Below are positions 50,024-59,786 of a stretch of DNA of 64,000 nt, in pieces. This DNA is from Planctomycetota bacterium (GTDB taxonomy: Bacteria > Planctomycetota > Planctomycetia > Isosphaerales > Isosphaeraceae): NCBI GenBank assembly GCA_021791715.1, contig JAJYWB010000006.1, positions 59,594 through 123,593 of the forward strand, read 5' to 3'. Position 1 is the first letter of the stretch. Each line of letters begins with the position of its first letter. The position numbers were made by a program, and so were the translations under genes. Below the pieces are notes generated by a model. It was not told where the DNA came from and did not search any database. It saw only the letters and a program-made list of their open reading frames with translations.

Positions 50024-51501
50024 ACCCGCCCCGGGACGATCTCGGACGTCGCCGCCTGACCGAATAAAGTCACCCCCGTCGCGTCTTCGATCGTCACTTT
50101 GGCGAGGCGACCGATCAACCGTTCATTACCTTCAAAGATCACGATCCGATCGCACCAGGTCCGTCCGCGCAACGATTTTGGCCCGGAAGACGTCGACTCC
50201 ATGCCGGAACGGTCGTTCACTCCCTCGACGAGGACGTCGACCGTCTTCCCGATGAGTTCGCGGTTGAGCTCGAACCCGATCGCGTTTTGAATCGCGAGCA
50301 GTTCATTGTTCCGCCGCTTCTTTTCCTCCTCGGGAACGTCGTCGATGTAAAGCAGATCGGCCTTCGTCCCCGTCCTCGGGCTATATTTAAAGATAAAGCT
50401 ATTTTTGAACCTGCCGCGTTCGACGAGGTCGACCGATTTTCGGAACGATTCTGCGGTTTCGCCGCAAAAGCCGACGATGAAATCGCTCGAGATCGCGATC
50501 GAAGGGTCGGCCGAACGGATTCGAGCGAGCATGTCGTCGTAAAGAGCGACGGTGTACATGCGCTTCATCCGTTTGAGCATGACGTCGCACCCGCTTTGAG
50601 CCGGCACGTGAAGGTAGCGGGAAACCTTGGGGAGATCGCGGACCGCGGCGATCAGGTCGTCGGTCATATCGTTGGGGAAGTTGGTGATGAATTTAATACG
50701 CAAGAGTCCGTCGATATCGTTGAGTTTTTCGAGCAGGTCGGCGAGGTTCGTGCGACGCCCGTCGGGCTCCTGATATTTATAACTGTTGACGGTTTGACCG
50801 AGGAGGGTGATTTCGACGACTCCCTGATCGGCGAGGGCGCGGGCCTCGGCGACGATCGCGGCGGGGGGCCTGCTTTGTTCGGGGCCTCGCACCGCGGGGA
50901 CGACGCAATACGTGCAGAATTTATCGCATCCCATCATGATCCTGAGGAACGCCTGAAACGGGGTGGGACGCATTTCGGGATCGCGGAGGGGGTCGTATTC
51001 GGCGAAGCTGTGGACGATTTGCGCCTTGTCGCCGGCGTTCCGAGCCAGGCTGACCGCGAGTTTGGGTTCGCCGTCGGCTTTGGCCAGGTCGAGCAGTTCG
51101 CCGACGCGTTCAAGCTGGCCGGGGCCGATCACGACGTCGACGTGGGGCGCGCGTTTTAGAATCAAGTTTTGATCTTTTTGCGCCATGCATCCCAGAACGC
51201 CGATCGACACTTCGGGACGGTTTTGTTTGACGCGGCGAATTCGGCCGAGGGCGCTGTAGATTTTATCTTCGGCGTGTTGGCGGACCGAGCAGGTGTTGTA
51301 AAGGATGGTATCGGCCTGATCGATCCGGTCGGTCAGTTCGTAGCCTCGGGTTCGCAATTGCGCGACGACGAGTTCGGAATCGAGGACGTTCATCTGGCAG
51401 CCGACGGTCTCGATATAGAGCTTGCGTTTGCGCGGATCGGCGGGGCGATCGTGTTGATCCTCCTCGGCGACGGTCGCGGTATCGATTCGACTCTGATCCA
51501 T
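50020..51501 (-). CDS. miaB: MiaB, tRNA-2-methylthio-N6-dimethylallyladenosine synthase
   Basis: A 493-residue radical-SAM methylthiotransferase that adds a methylthio group to i6A37 of tRNAs reading UNN codons. N-terminal UPF0004 domain cysteines: ETVGCQMNVLDSE, YNTCSVRQHAEDK and GVLGCMAQ, binding the sacrificial cluster. Radical SAM cysteines: GCDKFCTYCVVPAVRGPEQS. A TRAM domain closes the protein (GKTVDVLVEGV, RLIGRLAKVTIEDATGVTLF). All needed cysteines are present and the length is normal for the family. A SUKH-domain gene overlaps its end. Confidence 0.95.
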   Translation of the reverse strand: MDQSRIDTATVAEEDQHDRPADPRKRKLYIETVGCQMNVLDSELVVAQLRTRGYELTDRIDQADTILYNTCSVRQHAEDKIYSALGRIRRVKQNRPEVSIGVLGCMAQKDQNLILKRAPHVDVVIGPGQLERVGELLDLAKADGEPKLAVSLARNAGDKAQIVHSFAEYDPLRDPEMRPTPFQAFLRIMMGCDKFCTYCVVPAVRGPEQSRPPAAIVAEARALADQGVVEITLLGQTVNSYKYQEPDGRRTNLADLLEKLNDIDGLLRIKFITNFPNDMTDDLIAAVRDLPKVSRYLHVPAQSGCDVMLKRMKRMYTVALYDDMLARIRSADPSIAISSDFIVGFCGETAESFRKSVDLVERGRFKNSFIFKYSPRTGTKADLLYIDDVPEEEKKRRNNELLAIQNAIGFELNRELIGKTVDVLVEGVNDRSGMESTSSGPKSLRGRTWCDRIVIFEGNERLIGRLAKVTIEDATGVTLFGQAATSEIVPGRV

Positions 51502-51754
51502 GTGGGTCGGCTTTCGAGCAAAACAACGCGGTCAAAACGGGTCGATTATCACGCCGACGAGGGGCGCGGTCGGGTTTACGGTTCCGCGGCCGTTCGGAGT
51601 TCCGGTCCGAATTCGTGACGAGCGACATCCGGGCGCGGCGCGCGCCTCGCGACGAACGACGACGATTGGATGATTCTAGCTTGGCCGAGGCGATTTGGGA
51701 ACGGATCGGCGGACGGCTTGCCCGCGGGTTTGGAGCAGGCTAACTTGAGGGGAC

Positions 51755-53611
51755 GTGAACCGGTGGGATCGTCGACCGCGCCGTACTCGGGTGATAACTT
51801 ACATGATGAACTCGATATTATTAATATTCTTATTGAACGCGACGGCGTCCGCTCCTCCCGGGGGCGAGTCGAAAACCGACGCCTCGATCGAGTCGAAGCC
51901 CGTCGGGGTCGCCGCGGCGAAGCCGGTCGAGGCGGCGACGATCGACGAGAAGTGGTTGCGGTCGGTTCCCTCGGGGATCGATCTGGCGATCAGGATCCGC
52001 GGGATTGAGGCGGCGCGGGGCGATCTGGTGCGGTTTTTGGCGACGCTCAACCTCGAGGCCGCGAATCTGCTCAATCAGAAATTGGATGAATATATCAAGC
52101 CGTTTCAGGTAGGAGCCGGGAAGGAGATTTTTGAAGCCGACACGCCTTTGATCGCGATGATCTCGTTCCCCGGTAAGAAGGGGGACGTCGACGAGCCGCT
52201 CGTTTACGCGGTTCTTTTCAAGGCGAAGGATTACGCGACGTTTCAGCGGTCGGTGACGGGGACGAAAGACTTCGCTCCGGTCGCGCATCCCGAGGGATAC
52301 GAGACGCTGCGCGATTTTTCGGGTACGTCGTATTATACGATGAAAGGCGATGGATTTGTCGGGATCAGCACAAATGAAGATCTGATGAAACGAATGGTCG
52401 CGGGAAAAGACGGGCTGGATCGGCGGCTCGACCTGGAGCGACGGAAAGCGTTTCTCGCGGGGGATCTGGCGATTTTCGCCGATATCGCGCGGCTGCTCGA
52501 TCGGTTTGGATCGCAGTTCGACGAGCGGGCTCGGGGGGTTTTGCAAAGCACGGAGGGGCTTAATCAACGAGCGCTCGACGCCGCGTCGGTCGAGACGATC
52601 AAGAAGGCCGAGACAGCGGTCGTCGATCTGGTGAAATCGACAAAGTATGCTTTGATCAACGCCGACGCGGCGCCCGAGGGTTTGATATTGAACGGCTGGA
52701 TCGGCGGGCGCGGGGTTGAAGTCGATCGTCCCGCGGGCTCGACGGGTTGGGAATCGATCGGCAAGCTTCCCGCGGATTCGACGTTTTTCGTCAAGGCGAG
52801 CGCTCCCGTCGCCGCGGCGCTCGAGCGAGCGGAGCTCGCGCTCGGGTACGGATTTGAAGACGAGAACGATCCCGTTCGCCGCGAGATCGCCGAACTCGAT
52901 CGCTCGGCGGGGATCGTCGAGGCGGTCTCGGCGACCGAATTCATCGACTCGGGTCCGAGTTATATTTCGATCAAAAGATATCAAGACGCGTCTAAAAGCG
53001 TCGCTTCGATTCGGCGCGCGCTCGAGAGCGTGGCGTCGGGGGATCGGGTCGGCTCGACGCGGATCAAGGGGGTTACGTTCGACGAGGCCCCGATCGAGCA
53101 CCGCGGTTTTTCGCTCACGCATTGTCGGATCGATTATTCGTTGGCGCGTTTACCGCGTTCGGGTGCGATCGCGTTTGCGATGTTGATCGGCGCTTCGCGT
53201 GAACTCTGGTTTGGACGAAACGGCGACGTGGTTGTGACGGTGGCGGCGCCTTCGGTCGACGCGGCGAAGGCGTTGATCGATGCGACCGCGGCGCCGAAGC
53301 GGGGGCTCGGCGAATCGGCGACGTTCCGGACGATTCGCGCGAAATCGCCGGCTTCGATCGATTTTCTCGCGGTCGTCAATTTGAAAGGGTTATGCCGCAG
53401 GCTCTCGATCCAACTGAGCCGGCTTTATCCCGGCAATTCGTCGTTCGAGCTTCGCGCCCTTCCCGAAGAGCAGGCGAACGCCGGGATCTCGTTCTCGACG
53501 AGTTCGAATGGGGTTTCGTTTACGATCGTCGCTCCGTCGGCTTTGGGACCGATCTTCAACGGCGGCGTGATTCCGCTATTCAACGCTTTGAGCGCGCAAT
53601 TCGGTTGGTAA
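51755..53611 (+). CDS. Large secreted planctomycete protein of unknown function
   Basis: A 618-residue protein. I take the GTG at 51755 (GAGGGG just upstream), which gives a basic N-region before the hydrophobic signal core SILLIFLLNATASA; ATG 51803 is the alternative. The mature protein is a mix of strands and helices with GIDLAIRIRGIEAARGDLV, DTPLIAMISFPG, YTMKGDGFVGISTNEDLMKR and KRGLGESATFRTIRA, resembling DUF3352-like secreted proteins common in planctomycetes. No catalytic motif is visible. No obvious operon partner: miaB is divergent upstream and the lipase-family gene converges on its end. Confidence 0.65.
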   Translation: MNRWDRRPRRTRVITYMMNSILLIFLLNATASAPPGGESKTDASIESKPVGVAAAKPVEAATIDEKWLRSVPSGIDLAIRIRGIEAARGDLVRFLATLNLEAANLLNQKLDEYIKPFQVGAGKEIFEADTPLIAMISFPGKKGDVDEPLVYAVLFKAKDYATFQRSVTGTKDFAPVAHPEGYETLRDFSGTSYYTMKGDGFVGISTNEDLMKRMVAGKDGLDRRLDLERRKAFLAGDLAIFADIARLLDRFGSQFDERARGVLQSTEGLNQRALDAASVETIKKAETAVVDLVKSTKYALINADAAPEGLILNGWIGGRGVEVDRPAGSTGWESIGKLPADSTFFVKASAPVAAALERAELALGYGFEDENDPVRREIAELDRSAGIVEAVSATEFIDSGPSYISIKRYQDASKSVASIRRALESVASGDRVGSTRIKGVTFDEAPIEHRGFSLTHCRIDYSLARLPRSGAIAFAMLIGASRELWFGRNGDVVVTVAAPSVDAAKALIDATAAPKRGLGESATFRTIRAKSPASIDFLAVVNLKGLCRRLSIQLSRLYPGNSSFELRALPEEQANAGISFSTSSNGVSFTIVAPSALGPIFNGGVIPLFNALSAQFGW

Positions 53612-53650
53612 ATCGATCGCTTATATTTGCGATTTCAACATACAGACAGA

Positions 53651-54574
53651 TCAATCGGCCTGGAACGTCGACCGGAGCGTCGCGGCGGCCGAATCGATCG
53701 CCTCGCGGCCTCTATCGATCATTCCCGCGTGCCAAAAGAAGCCGTGGATCATGCCTTCGTGGCGTCTGAGATCGACCTCGACTCCGGCCTCGCGCAATCG
53801 ATTCGCGTAAGCCTCTCCCTCGTCGCGCAGGACGTCGAACTCGGCGGTTAGAACGACGGCGCGCGGCAGCCCCGAAAGATCGGCGGCGCGGTTCGGCGCG
53901 GCGAGCGGATTCGACTCATCCTCTTGTGTATTTAAATATTGTTTCCAAAACCAGATCATCTCCGACCGCAACAATCCGTAACCCTTGGCGTTATCGAGAT
54001 ACGATTTGGTGTTGAAATTCGTATCGACGGCGGGATAAACGAGCAATTGCAGCGCGATCGGCGGTCCTTCGTCGCGCGCCTTGAGGCAGACCGCGGCGGC
54101 GAGGTTTCCTCCCGCGCTATCGCCGCCGACGGCGATGCGTCGCGGTCCCGCGGTTGCGAGCTCGTGATAATTCTCGAAGGCGTAGCGGGTCGCGGCGAAG
54201 CAATCGTCGAACGGGATCGGAAATTTGTGTTCGGGAGCGAGCCGGTAATCGACCGAGACGACGGCGCATCGCGCTTTCGACGCGATTCGCCGGCAGACGG
54301 GGTCGACGATCGCGGTATTGCCGACGACCCAGCCTCCGCCGTGAAAGTAGACCAAAACACCGCGCGCCTCGGGAGGTACGTAAACCCGCACGCGGACGCC
54401 GTCGGGGGTCGAACGATCGTCGACGGATAGAGACGGGTCGTCAGCCGGAACCGCGATTTTGAGCATCGTCATCACGCTTTCGCGCAATTCGGCGAGCGAC
54501 ATCGTTTCGACGTTCCGTTGCGGCTGAAGCGCCATGACGTCGAGGAACCGTTTCGTTTGCTCGTCAAGCGGCAT
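53651..54574 (-). CDS. Alpha/beta hydrolase of the hormone-sensitive lipase family
   Basis: A 307-residue esterase. ATG 54574 with AGGGAG six bases upstream; the longer frame to 54892 is not homologous. Family signature HGGGWVVGN (oxyanion hole) precedes VVSVDYRLAPEHKFP, the nucleophile elbow GGDSAGGNLAAAV, the acid region LTAEFDVLRDEGEAYA and the catalytic histidine in HEGMIHGFF. No signal peptide, so cytoplasmic. It probably hydrolyses short-chain or aromatic esters; the true substrate is unknown. Confidence 0.9.
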   Translation of the reverse strand: MPLDEQTKRFLDVMALQPQRNVETMSLAELRESVMTMLKIAVPADDPSLSVDDRSTPDGVRVRVYVPPEARGVLVYFHGGGWVVGNTAIVDPVCRRIASKARCAVVSVDYRLAPEHKFPIPFDDCFAATRYAFENYHELATAGPRRIAVGGDSAGGNLAAAVCLKARDEGPPIALQLLVYPAVDTNFNTKSYLDNAKGYGLLRSEMIWFWKQYLNTQEDESNPLAAPNRAADLSGLPRAVVLTAEFDVLRDEGEAYANRLREAGVEVDLRRHEGMIHGFFWHAGMIDRGREAIDSAAATLRSTFQAD

Positions 54575-55031
54575 GCGCGTCTCCCTGTCGATTGAGCATA
54601 TTCTCTGATAAATACTCAATGCGAGGCATGATTCAAAGCGATCCGGTTCGTTAGAGCAAGGCTGCGATTTCACGGTTGAATCGCCGCCGTCCGATCTTGT
54701 GGACAACGACATGATAAACGATTTGAGGCGATCGAGTCGCGGTCGATCGCCTGGAATCGGTTGGAAGCGGCGACCGATTCGGCCGAACGCTCGGATTATC
54801 TCGCGTGCTTGAATTGGAGCGATCGGAATCCGGTCGATCGTTTCAAGGAATTGATCGACTGGACGGGTTGGTTCGTCGCGAATTCGCTCCAATGCGTCCG
54901 GATGCGTGGTGAAGCGATTGTGAGAGCCGGAACTTGCCTCGGATCTCGCCGAGGGATTTGTATCGAGCCCGATCGGCTTGAAACAGCGAGAAAATCGGCC
55001 GGTCGCGAGTTGAGGATCGAGCCGAGCGCGT
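54575..55031. other. Gap between lpxI end and the lipase-family gene
   Basis: A 457-bp region with the promoter side of the hydrolase gene. A plus-strand open frame exists (54761-55081) but overlaps the end of lpxI and has no recognisable protein character. I see nothing else supportable. Confidence 0.4.
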
Positions 55032-55976
55032 TCAGCTCGGGTTCGATTCGACTTCGGCGGGATCGACCGCGACGATTGTGAGGCCGTGGCGATCGGCGAG
55101 TTCGACGACGTCGGATCGATCGATGAGAATCGTTCGGTCGGCTTCGATCGCGAGGACGCGGGCCTTGGCGCGAACGAGGTTTTCGATCGTGGCGACGCCG
55201 ATCGTCGGGACGTCGAACCGCATATCCTGGTTGGGTTTGGCGACTTTGACGAGCGTCCATCCGCCGGCCTTGCAAAGCGACCCTGCGCGTTCGATGCAAC
55301 GATCGGTGCCTTCGATCGCCTCGACCGCGAGGACCGCCTGTTCTTTCACCGCGACGGATTGACCGATATCGAGCCGTCCCATTTCTTTGGCCATTTTCCA
55401 GCCGAATTCGATGTCGAGTCGTTCGGCTTCGGTGGGGGGCCTGCGCGTAAGAAGTCCGCGGTTCACGAGCAGCTCCGGGCAATAATCGAGCGCCGATTCG
55501 AATGAGATTCCATCGCGTTCGAATTCGGCGATCACTCCCAATAAGATCGCGTCGTCGCGGCGATCGGACCGCAACGTGTGCAGCCAAAAGCGGATCATTC
55601 TGAGATCGGGGGCGAGTCGAACGAAGCGCCAGGGGGTGTACATCACGCTTTTCGTCACCTTGCCCGCCATCACCACTTTTTTCACGCCGCGGCGTTTAAA
55701 TGATTGTATCAGCTTATTTAATTGCGAAACGCCGACGGTTTCGAACGACGCGCAGCGGTCGCGGAGCGAATCGTGCGCCTCGTAGCGGATCCCCGTGCAG
55801 ACGACGTCGTAGCCTTGTTTCGAGGCGGCTTCGGCGAAGAGGATGGGGAAACGCCCGCTTCCGGCGAGCAGGCCGATTTTGGGCCTGGGGATCGATTCGG
55901 CGCGACGACGATCGAACCTCCGATCGATCGCCGCCGATCGCGTTTCGGTTTCGGCCGCGGGATTCGCGTGTTCCAT
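55032..55976 (-). CDS. lpxI: LpxI, UDP-2,3-diacylglucosamine pyrophosphatase
   Basis: A 314-residue cytoplasmic enzyme of lipid A synthesis that hydrolyses UDP-2,3-diacylglucosamine to lipid X. Hallmarks: IGLLAGSGRFPILFAEAASK at the start, VGVSQLNKLIQSFKRRGVKK, VVMAGKVTK, LRSDRRDDAILLGVIAEFER and the C-terminal DUF1009 core with GQSVAVKEQAVLAVEAIEGT, LVKVAKPNQDMRFDVPTIG and IEADRTILIDR. Some 25 extra residues precede the usual start. lpxD lies 45 bases upstream on the same strand, making a lipid A operon; LpxI replaces LpxH in such organisms. Confidence 0.9.
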   Translation of the reverse strand: MEHANPAAETETRSAAIDRRFDRRRAESIPRPKIGLLAGSGRFPILFAEAASKQGYDVVCTGIRYEAHDSLRDRCASFETVGVSQLNKLIQSFKRRGVKKVVMAGKVTKSVMYTPWRFVRLAPDLRMIRFWLHTLRSDRRDDAILLGVIAEFERDGISFESALDYCPELLVNRGLLTRRPPTEAERLDIEFGWKMAKEMGRLDIGQSVAVKEQAVLAVEAIEGTDRCIERAGSLCKAGGWTLVKVAKPNQDMRFDVPTIGVATIENLVRAKARVLAIEADRTILIDRSDVVELADRHGLTIVAVDPAEVESNPS

Positions 55977-56021
55977 AATCGACGACCTACTTAAGTATCC
56001 TAATCAGATCCATAAATAAAC

Positions 56022-57149
56022 TTACCGGAGATCGTCGACGGTTTCGAGCGCGGGATCGGCCGCGGTTTCGCCCGCGGAGTGTTCGGCCTGGAGGGCCGCG
56101 GTGAGGAGAGCGACCTGAGCCTCGAGCTCGCGCATCTGCCTGTGCATCTCGGGAAGTCGCGCGATCATCGCGAAGATGTGCCGTTGCTGGCGAATCGGGA
56201 TCGCCGGAGAACCAAGCACGTGTTGATCCGCCGGGATGTTCTTATGAACGCCCGCTTGTGCCCCGACGATCACGCGATCGCCGACGTCGACGTGATCTTT
56301 GATTCCCACTTGCCCCGCGAGGACGACGTGATCGCCCGTTTTGCAGCTTCCCGCCATCCCCACCTGGCCGCAAAGGATGTTGTGCTCGCCGATCTGATTG
56401 TTGTGGCCGATCATCACGAGATTATCGATCTTCGTTCCCGAGCCGATCCGCGTGGCGCCGAACGTCCCGCGATCGATCGCGCAGTTCGATCCGATCTCGA
56501 CGTCGTCGCCGATCTCGACCCCTCCCGTTTGTGGGATCTTCACGTGCTTGCCGTCGACCCGCTCGTAACCGAAACCGTCGCCGCCGACGATCGTCCCCGA
56601 GTGAATCTCGACGCGATCACCTAAAATGACATCTTCATACAAAACGACGTTGGGATGAAGCGTACATCCCGCCCCCATTTTGCAGCGATTTCCGACGACC
56701 GATCCCGGCATGAGGGTGCAATCGTCGCCGATCTCGACGTTCGCGCCGATCGCCACGAACGCGTGGATCGCGACATTGCGGCCGATCTTGGCGGTGGGGT
56801 CGATCGCGGCCATCGCGTGCACCCCGACCCAGCGTTCGGCCTCGCCCCCCTGGAGGTGCGAACGGATCGTGACAAACGCCGATCGCGGGTTGTCGACCTC
56901 GATCACCGCGAGCTTGGATTCGCTTTGCGGCAACTTGAAGTGAGGACCGACGATCGCGGCCGCCGCGGGCGACGTGCGTAATTGTTTGAGGTATCGCTCG
57001 TCTTCAACGAACGTGATGTCGCGGGGACCCGCCTCGTTTACAGGACGCGCCGAATCGATCGCGACGTCGCCGTCGCCGATCAGGCGCCCGCTGACTAGCC
57101 TAGCTAGCGTTTCAACCGTGGTGGCCAAGCGCGACTTCCTTTCTTCCAT
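56022..57149 (-). CDS. lpxD: LpxD, UDP-3-O-acylglucosamine N-acyltransferase
   Basis: A 375-residue left-handed beta-helix acyltransferase, the third step of lipid A synthesis. ATG 57149 is inferred from the LpxD N-terminal domain (TTVETLARLVSGRLIGDGD, GPRDITFVEDERYL). The hexapeptide repeats run from about residue 115 (IDPTAKIGRNVAIHAFVAIG) to 310, including the catalytic-histidine region GSGTKIDNLVMIGHNNQIGE and IHSGTIVGGDGFGYE. The C-terminal helix LPEMHRQMRELEAQVALLTA closes the trimer. Followed by lpxI. Confidence 0.93.
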   Translation of the reverse strand: MEERKSRLATTVETLARLVSGRLIGDGDVAIDSARPVNEAGPRDITFVEDERYLKQLRTSPAAAAIVGPHFKLPQSESKLAVIEVDNPRSAFVTIRSHLQGGEAERWVGVHAMAAIDPTAKIGRNVAIHAFVAIGANVEIGDDCTLMPGSVVGNRCKMGAGCTLHPNVVLYEDVILGDRVEIHSGTIVGGDGFGYERVDGKHVKIPQTGGVEIGDDVEIGSNCAIDRGTFGATRIGSGTKIDNLVMIGHNNQIGEHNILCGQVGMAGSCKTGDHVVLAGQVGIKDHVDVGDRVIVGAQAGVHKNIPADQHVLGSPAIPIRQQRHIFAMIARLPEMHRQMRELEAQVALLTAALQAEHSAGETAADPALETVDDLR

Positions 57150-57434
57150 GAAAGGGAGCGACCCGATACACGAATCGCCGGGATGGACGACCGGCGAAAT
57201 CGAGGCGGAGTGCCAGAGAAGACCGACGGGTCCGGCGGGTCGGAACAATAACCCAACGCCTTTGATCCGACAAGTCGAGAACCGCCGATTCTTTAGGTCG
57301 CCCCTCGTCGATCGATCTTCGACACGCTCACGCGCGGGTAAATCAAGGGAAATCCTCGGCGCCGCTGAAGCGATACCGTCGATTTCCTCGATCGACCGAC
57401 GTCGACCTCTATCGGTTCGGCGACCGTCGTTTCA

Positions 57435-58169
57435 TCAATTATGGTCGATTCGAGCACGAATCCGATCGGCCAATTCGACCAGGTTTAACGCCCTGGGGAT
57501 CTGTTCCGCCGCGCGCCGCTTACGGTCGATCAAAATTCCCCCTCTCAGCCCCGCCAACCTAGGCCCTTCGACATCATGCGCCGGATCGTCTCCCACGAAT
57601 AGCACGTCGCCCGGTTCCAACGCCATCAGCTTGCACGCGTTCAGATAAAATCCGGGATGAGGCTTGCGAAAGCCGATTTCGGACGAGATGACCAGAGAAT
57701 CGAGCGTCTCGGCCAACACGGGGTGTCCCGCGACGACCCCTCGCAATCTGGCGTCGAAATTCGAGCCCACCCAAATCGCCTTCCCAAGCCGCTTAATCGC
57801 TCGCAAAGCGGGCTCGACATCGTCGTACACGCACCACGACGACGGCCTGGCGAAATGCTCCCAAAGCTCGGAGAACGCTCGATCGAGATCGGGGATCTCG
57901 GGCAAACAATGAGCGACGATCCGCCGCCAACGGATGCGCTCGTACGACTCGTCGGTCGTCAGCGGACCGTGGGGAGGGTTCAAATCGTCCGCGGCGAGCG
58001 CCCGGTAAAATCGATCACGCACCAGTTCCGGATCAAGCTCGATCCCCTGACGCCGTGCCGCGTCGCGGTACGCGATCGTCGACGAAGGCTCGGGTTCGAT
58101 TAAAGTCCCCACCGCGTCGAAGACGATACCACTTGGTGATCGATCAAATAGTGGAATCACCACGATCAA
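57435..58169 (-). CDS. HAD-superfamily hydrolase (subfamily IA)
   Basis: A 244-residue protein starting at TTG 58169 (GGGGGAAC close upstream) or GTG 58163. Motif I reads VFDAVGTLIEP, where the usual second Asp is Val, as in the HDHD3/REG-2-like branch; motif II is in WVGSNFD, motif III Lys in IGFRKPHPGFYLNACKLM, motif IV LFVGDDPAHDVEGPRLAGLR. The cap domain lies between. The changed motif I may reduce or alter phosphatase activity. Substrate unknown. It lies between tsaD and lpxD on the same strand. Confidence 0.8.
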   Translation of the reverse strand: MIVVIPLFDRSPSGIVFDAVGTLIEPEPSSTIAYRDAARRQGIELDPELVRDRFYRALAADDLNPPHGPLTTDESYERIRWRRIVAHCLPEIPDLDRAFSELWEHFARPSSWCVYDDVEPALRAIKRLGKAIWVGSNFDARLRGVVAGHPVLAETLDSLVISSEIGFRKPHPGFYLNACKLMALEPGDVLFVGDDPAHDVEGPRLAGLRGGILIDRKRRAAEQIPRALNLVELADRIRARIDHN

Positions 58170-58598
58170 GTTCCCCCCAAGCTACGAATTCCGCGTCACA
58201 CCGGAACCGAATGCATGGTATCATTAACGTGATCCCGATTCGGTTTGTACCCCTGGTGTGATTGTCGACGTAGGACAAGCAAGAGAACAGCACGGCGAAA
58301 CCGGCATGTGAACGGCTTGCGAATCAAAAGGCGAGGGAAAAGACATGAATACCAATTCATCGCGATCGAACCATGACGTTTCAAGCTCTCAATATCGAGG
58401 CGTCCCGCTCGCGCAGGCCTTGGCTCTCGATCGTCGCCACGCGCTCGACGCCCAACAACGCAGCTTCCAGGCGTCGAATTCGGCCAATCGACCCAACCGA
58501 CCGCGCCCCCCCGGCTGAACCAAAACTCGCATTTTCGCCCCACTCGTAAGAGCGAAACGCTCGGCCACGAACCCCGAGCCGATTCGGTTCGTGATCGA
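58170..58598. other. Gap between tsaD and the HAD gene
   Basis: A 429-bp stretch with no convincing gene on either strand. Several overlapping short frames are shadows. It probably contains the end of the tsaD transcript and the promoter of the HAD gene. Confidence 0.4.
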
Positions 58599-59786
58599 TC
58601 AAGAACCTGAAATGCGAGCGCGACCCGGCTCGCGCTCGCCTCGCTTCCCCCCCGTTTTTTCTCCCCGACCGCGCACCAATCCCGCGACGACGTCGATCTC
58701 CAAATCCGCCGTTTCACCCGCGGCCGGCTTCGCAAACGCGATCCCCCCCATCGCCGCGTTGTCCGTGCAATACGCCGGAGGCGGGATGAATAATTGAATG
58801 TTCTCATTTTTGGCCATATTTTTAAGTTGATTTGTAAGTGATCGATTCGCGGCGACGCCGCCGCCGACGATCAGCCGCGATTCGCCCGTTTTCCGCAAAG
58901 CCCGAAGCGCCTTGGCCACAAGGATATCGCAAACCGCGGCCTGAAAGCTCGCGGCGATATCCGCAACCAGGCCCGGCGAAAGCTCGACGTTCTCTCGAGA
59001 ACGCGCGTCTTGCCCCTTCAGCGTGTAGAGGACCGCGGTTTTAAGACCCGAGAAGCTGAAATCGAGGCGATCTTCGTGAAGAAACGCTCGCGGATACGAA
59101 TACGCACGAGGATTCCCGGTCGCCGCGGCCTTTTCGACCGCGGGACCTCCCGGATGCCCCAGCCCCAGCATGCTCGCTACTTTGTCGAACGCCTCGCCCG
59201 CCGCGTCGTCGATCGTTCCGCCCAACGGTTCAACGTCGATCGGACCTCGACAGTGAAATAAACTCGTGTGCCCGCCCGAAACGACAAGACCGATCGACGG
59301 ATAAACCGACGTTTCGGGATAAGCCATCTGCGCCGCGTAGAGATGCCCTTCAAGGTGATCGATCGCGACGAGTGGAACGTCGAGCGCGAGCGCGAGCGCC
59401 TTCGCCGCGGTCAGGCCGACGATGAGAGCCCCCACAAGCCCTGGACGCACCGCGACCGCGATCGCTCCCAAATCCTTAAGCTCAACCTCCGCTCGGCGCA
59501 AGGCCTCGTCGACGACGGGAAGAATCCGCAAAACATGTTCACGCGCCGCGATCTCGGGAACGACCCCGCCGAACCGCTCGTGCAGGTTGAACTGTGAAGC
59601 GACGACGCTGGAAAGAGCCTTGGGAACGCCCGTCGCGGGAAACCTCGGCCCCTCCAAAACGGCGGCGGCGGTCTCGTCGCAAGTCGTTTCGAGCGAGAGG
59701 ATCAAGAACCGTTTCACATCTTGATTCGTCGCGCGCGGAACCGCCGCGTGAGGGACCGTCGCGTGGAGAGCCTCCGCCGGTTTCAC
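58599..59786 (-). CDS. tsaD: TsaD, tRNA N6-threonylcarbamoyladenosine transferase
   Basis: A 395-residue ASKHA-fold enzyme that, with TsaB and TsaE, transfers threonylcarbamoyl to A37 of ANN-reading tRNAs. Hallmarks: LILSLETTCDETAAAVLEG, HERFGGVVPEIAAREHVLRI, AVRPGLVGALIVGLTAAKAL, the metal site DHLEGHLYAAQ, SGGHTSLFHC, LGGTIDDAAGEAFDKVASML and GGGVAANRSL. It carries an extra basic C-terminal tail of about 25 residues. Its start overlaps the stop of the upstream protease gene by four bases, indicating co-translation. Confidence 0.95.
   Translation of the reverse strand: MKPAEALHATVPHAAVPRATNQDVKRFLILSLETTCDETAAAVLEGPRFPATGVPKALSSVVASQFNLHERFGGVVPEIAAREHVLRILPVVDEALRRAEVELKDLGAIAVAVRPGLVGALIVGLTAAKALALALDVPLVAIDHLEGHLYAAQMAYPETSVYPSIGLVVSGGHTSLFHCRGPIDVEPLGGTIDDAAGEAFDKVASMLGLGHPGGPAVEKAAATGNPRAYSYPRAFLHEDRLDFSFSGLKTAVLYTLKGQDARSRENVELSPGLVADIAASFQAAVCDILVAKALRALRKTGESRLIVGGGVAANRSLTNQLKNMAKNENIQLFIPPPAYCTDNAAMGGIAFAKPAAGETADLEIDVVAGLVRGRGEKTGGKRGEREPGRARISGS

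Noticed and set aside
54761..55081. Plus-strand frame of 106 codons
   Set aside because: It overlaps the end of lpxI and has no motif or ribosome binding site.
58196..58807. Minus-strand frame of 203 codons between tsaD and the HAD gene
   Set aside because: It overlaps the end of tsaD out of frame and has no protein-like pattern.
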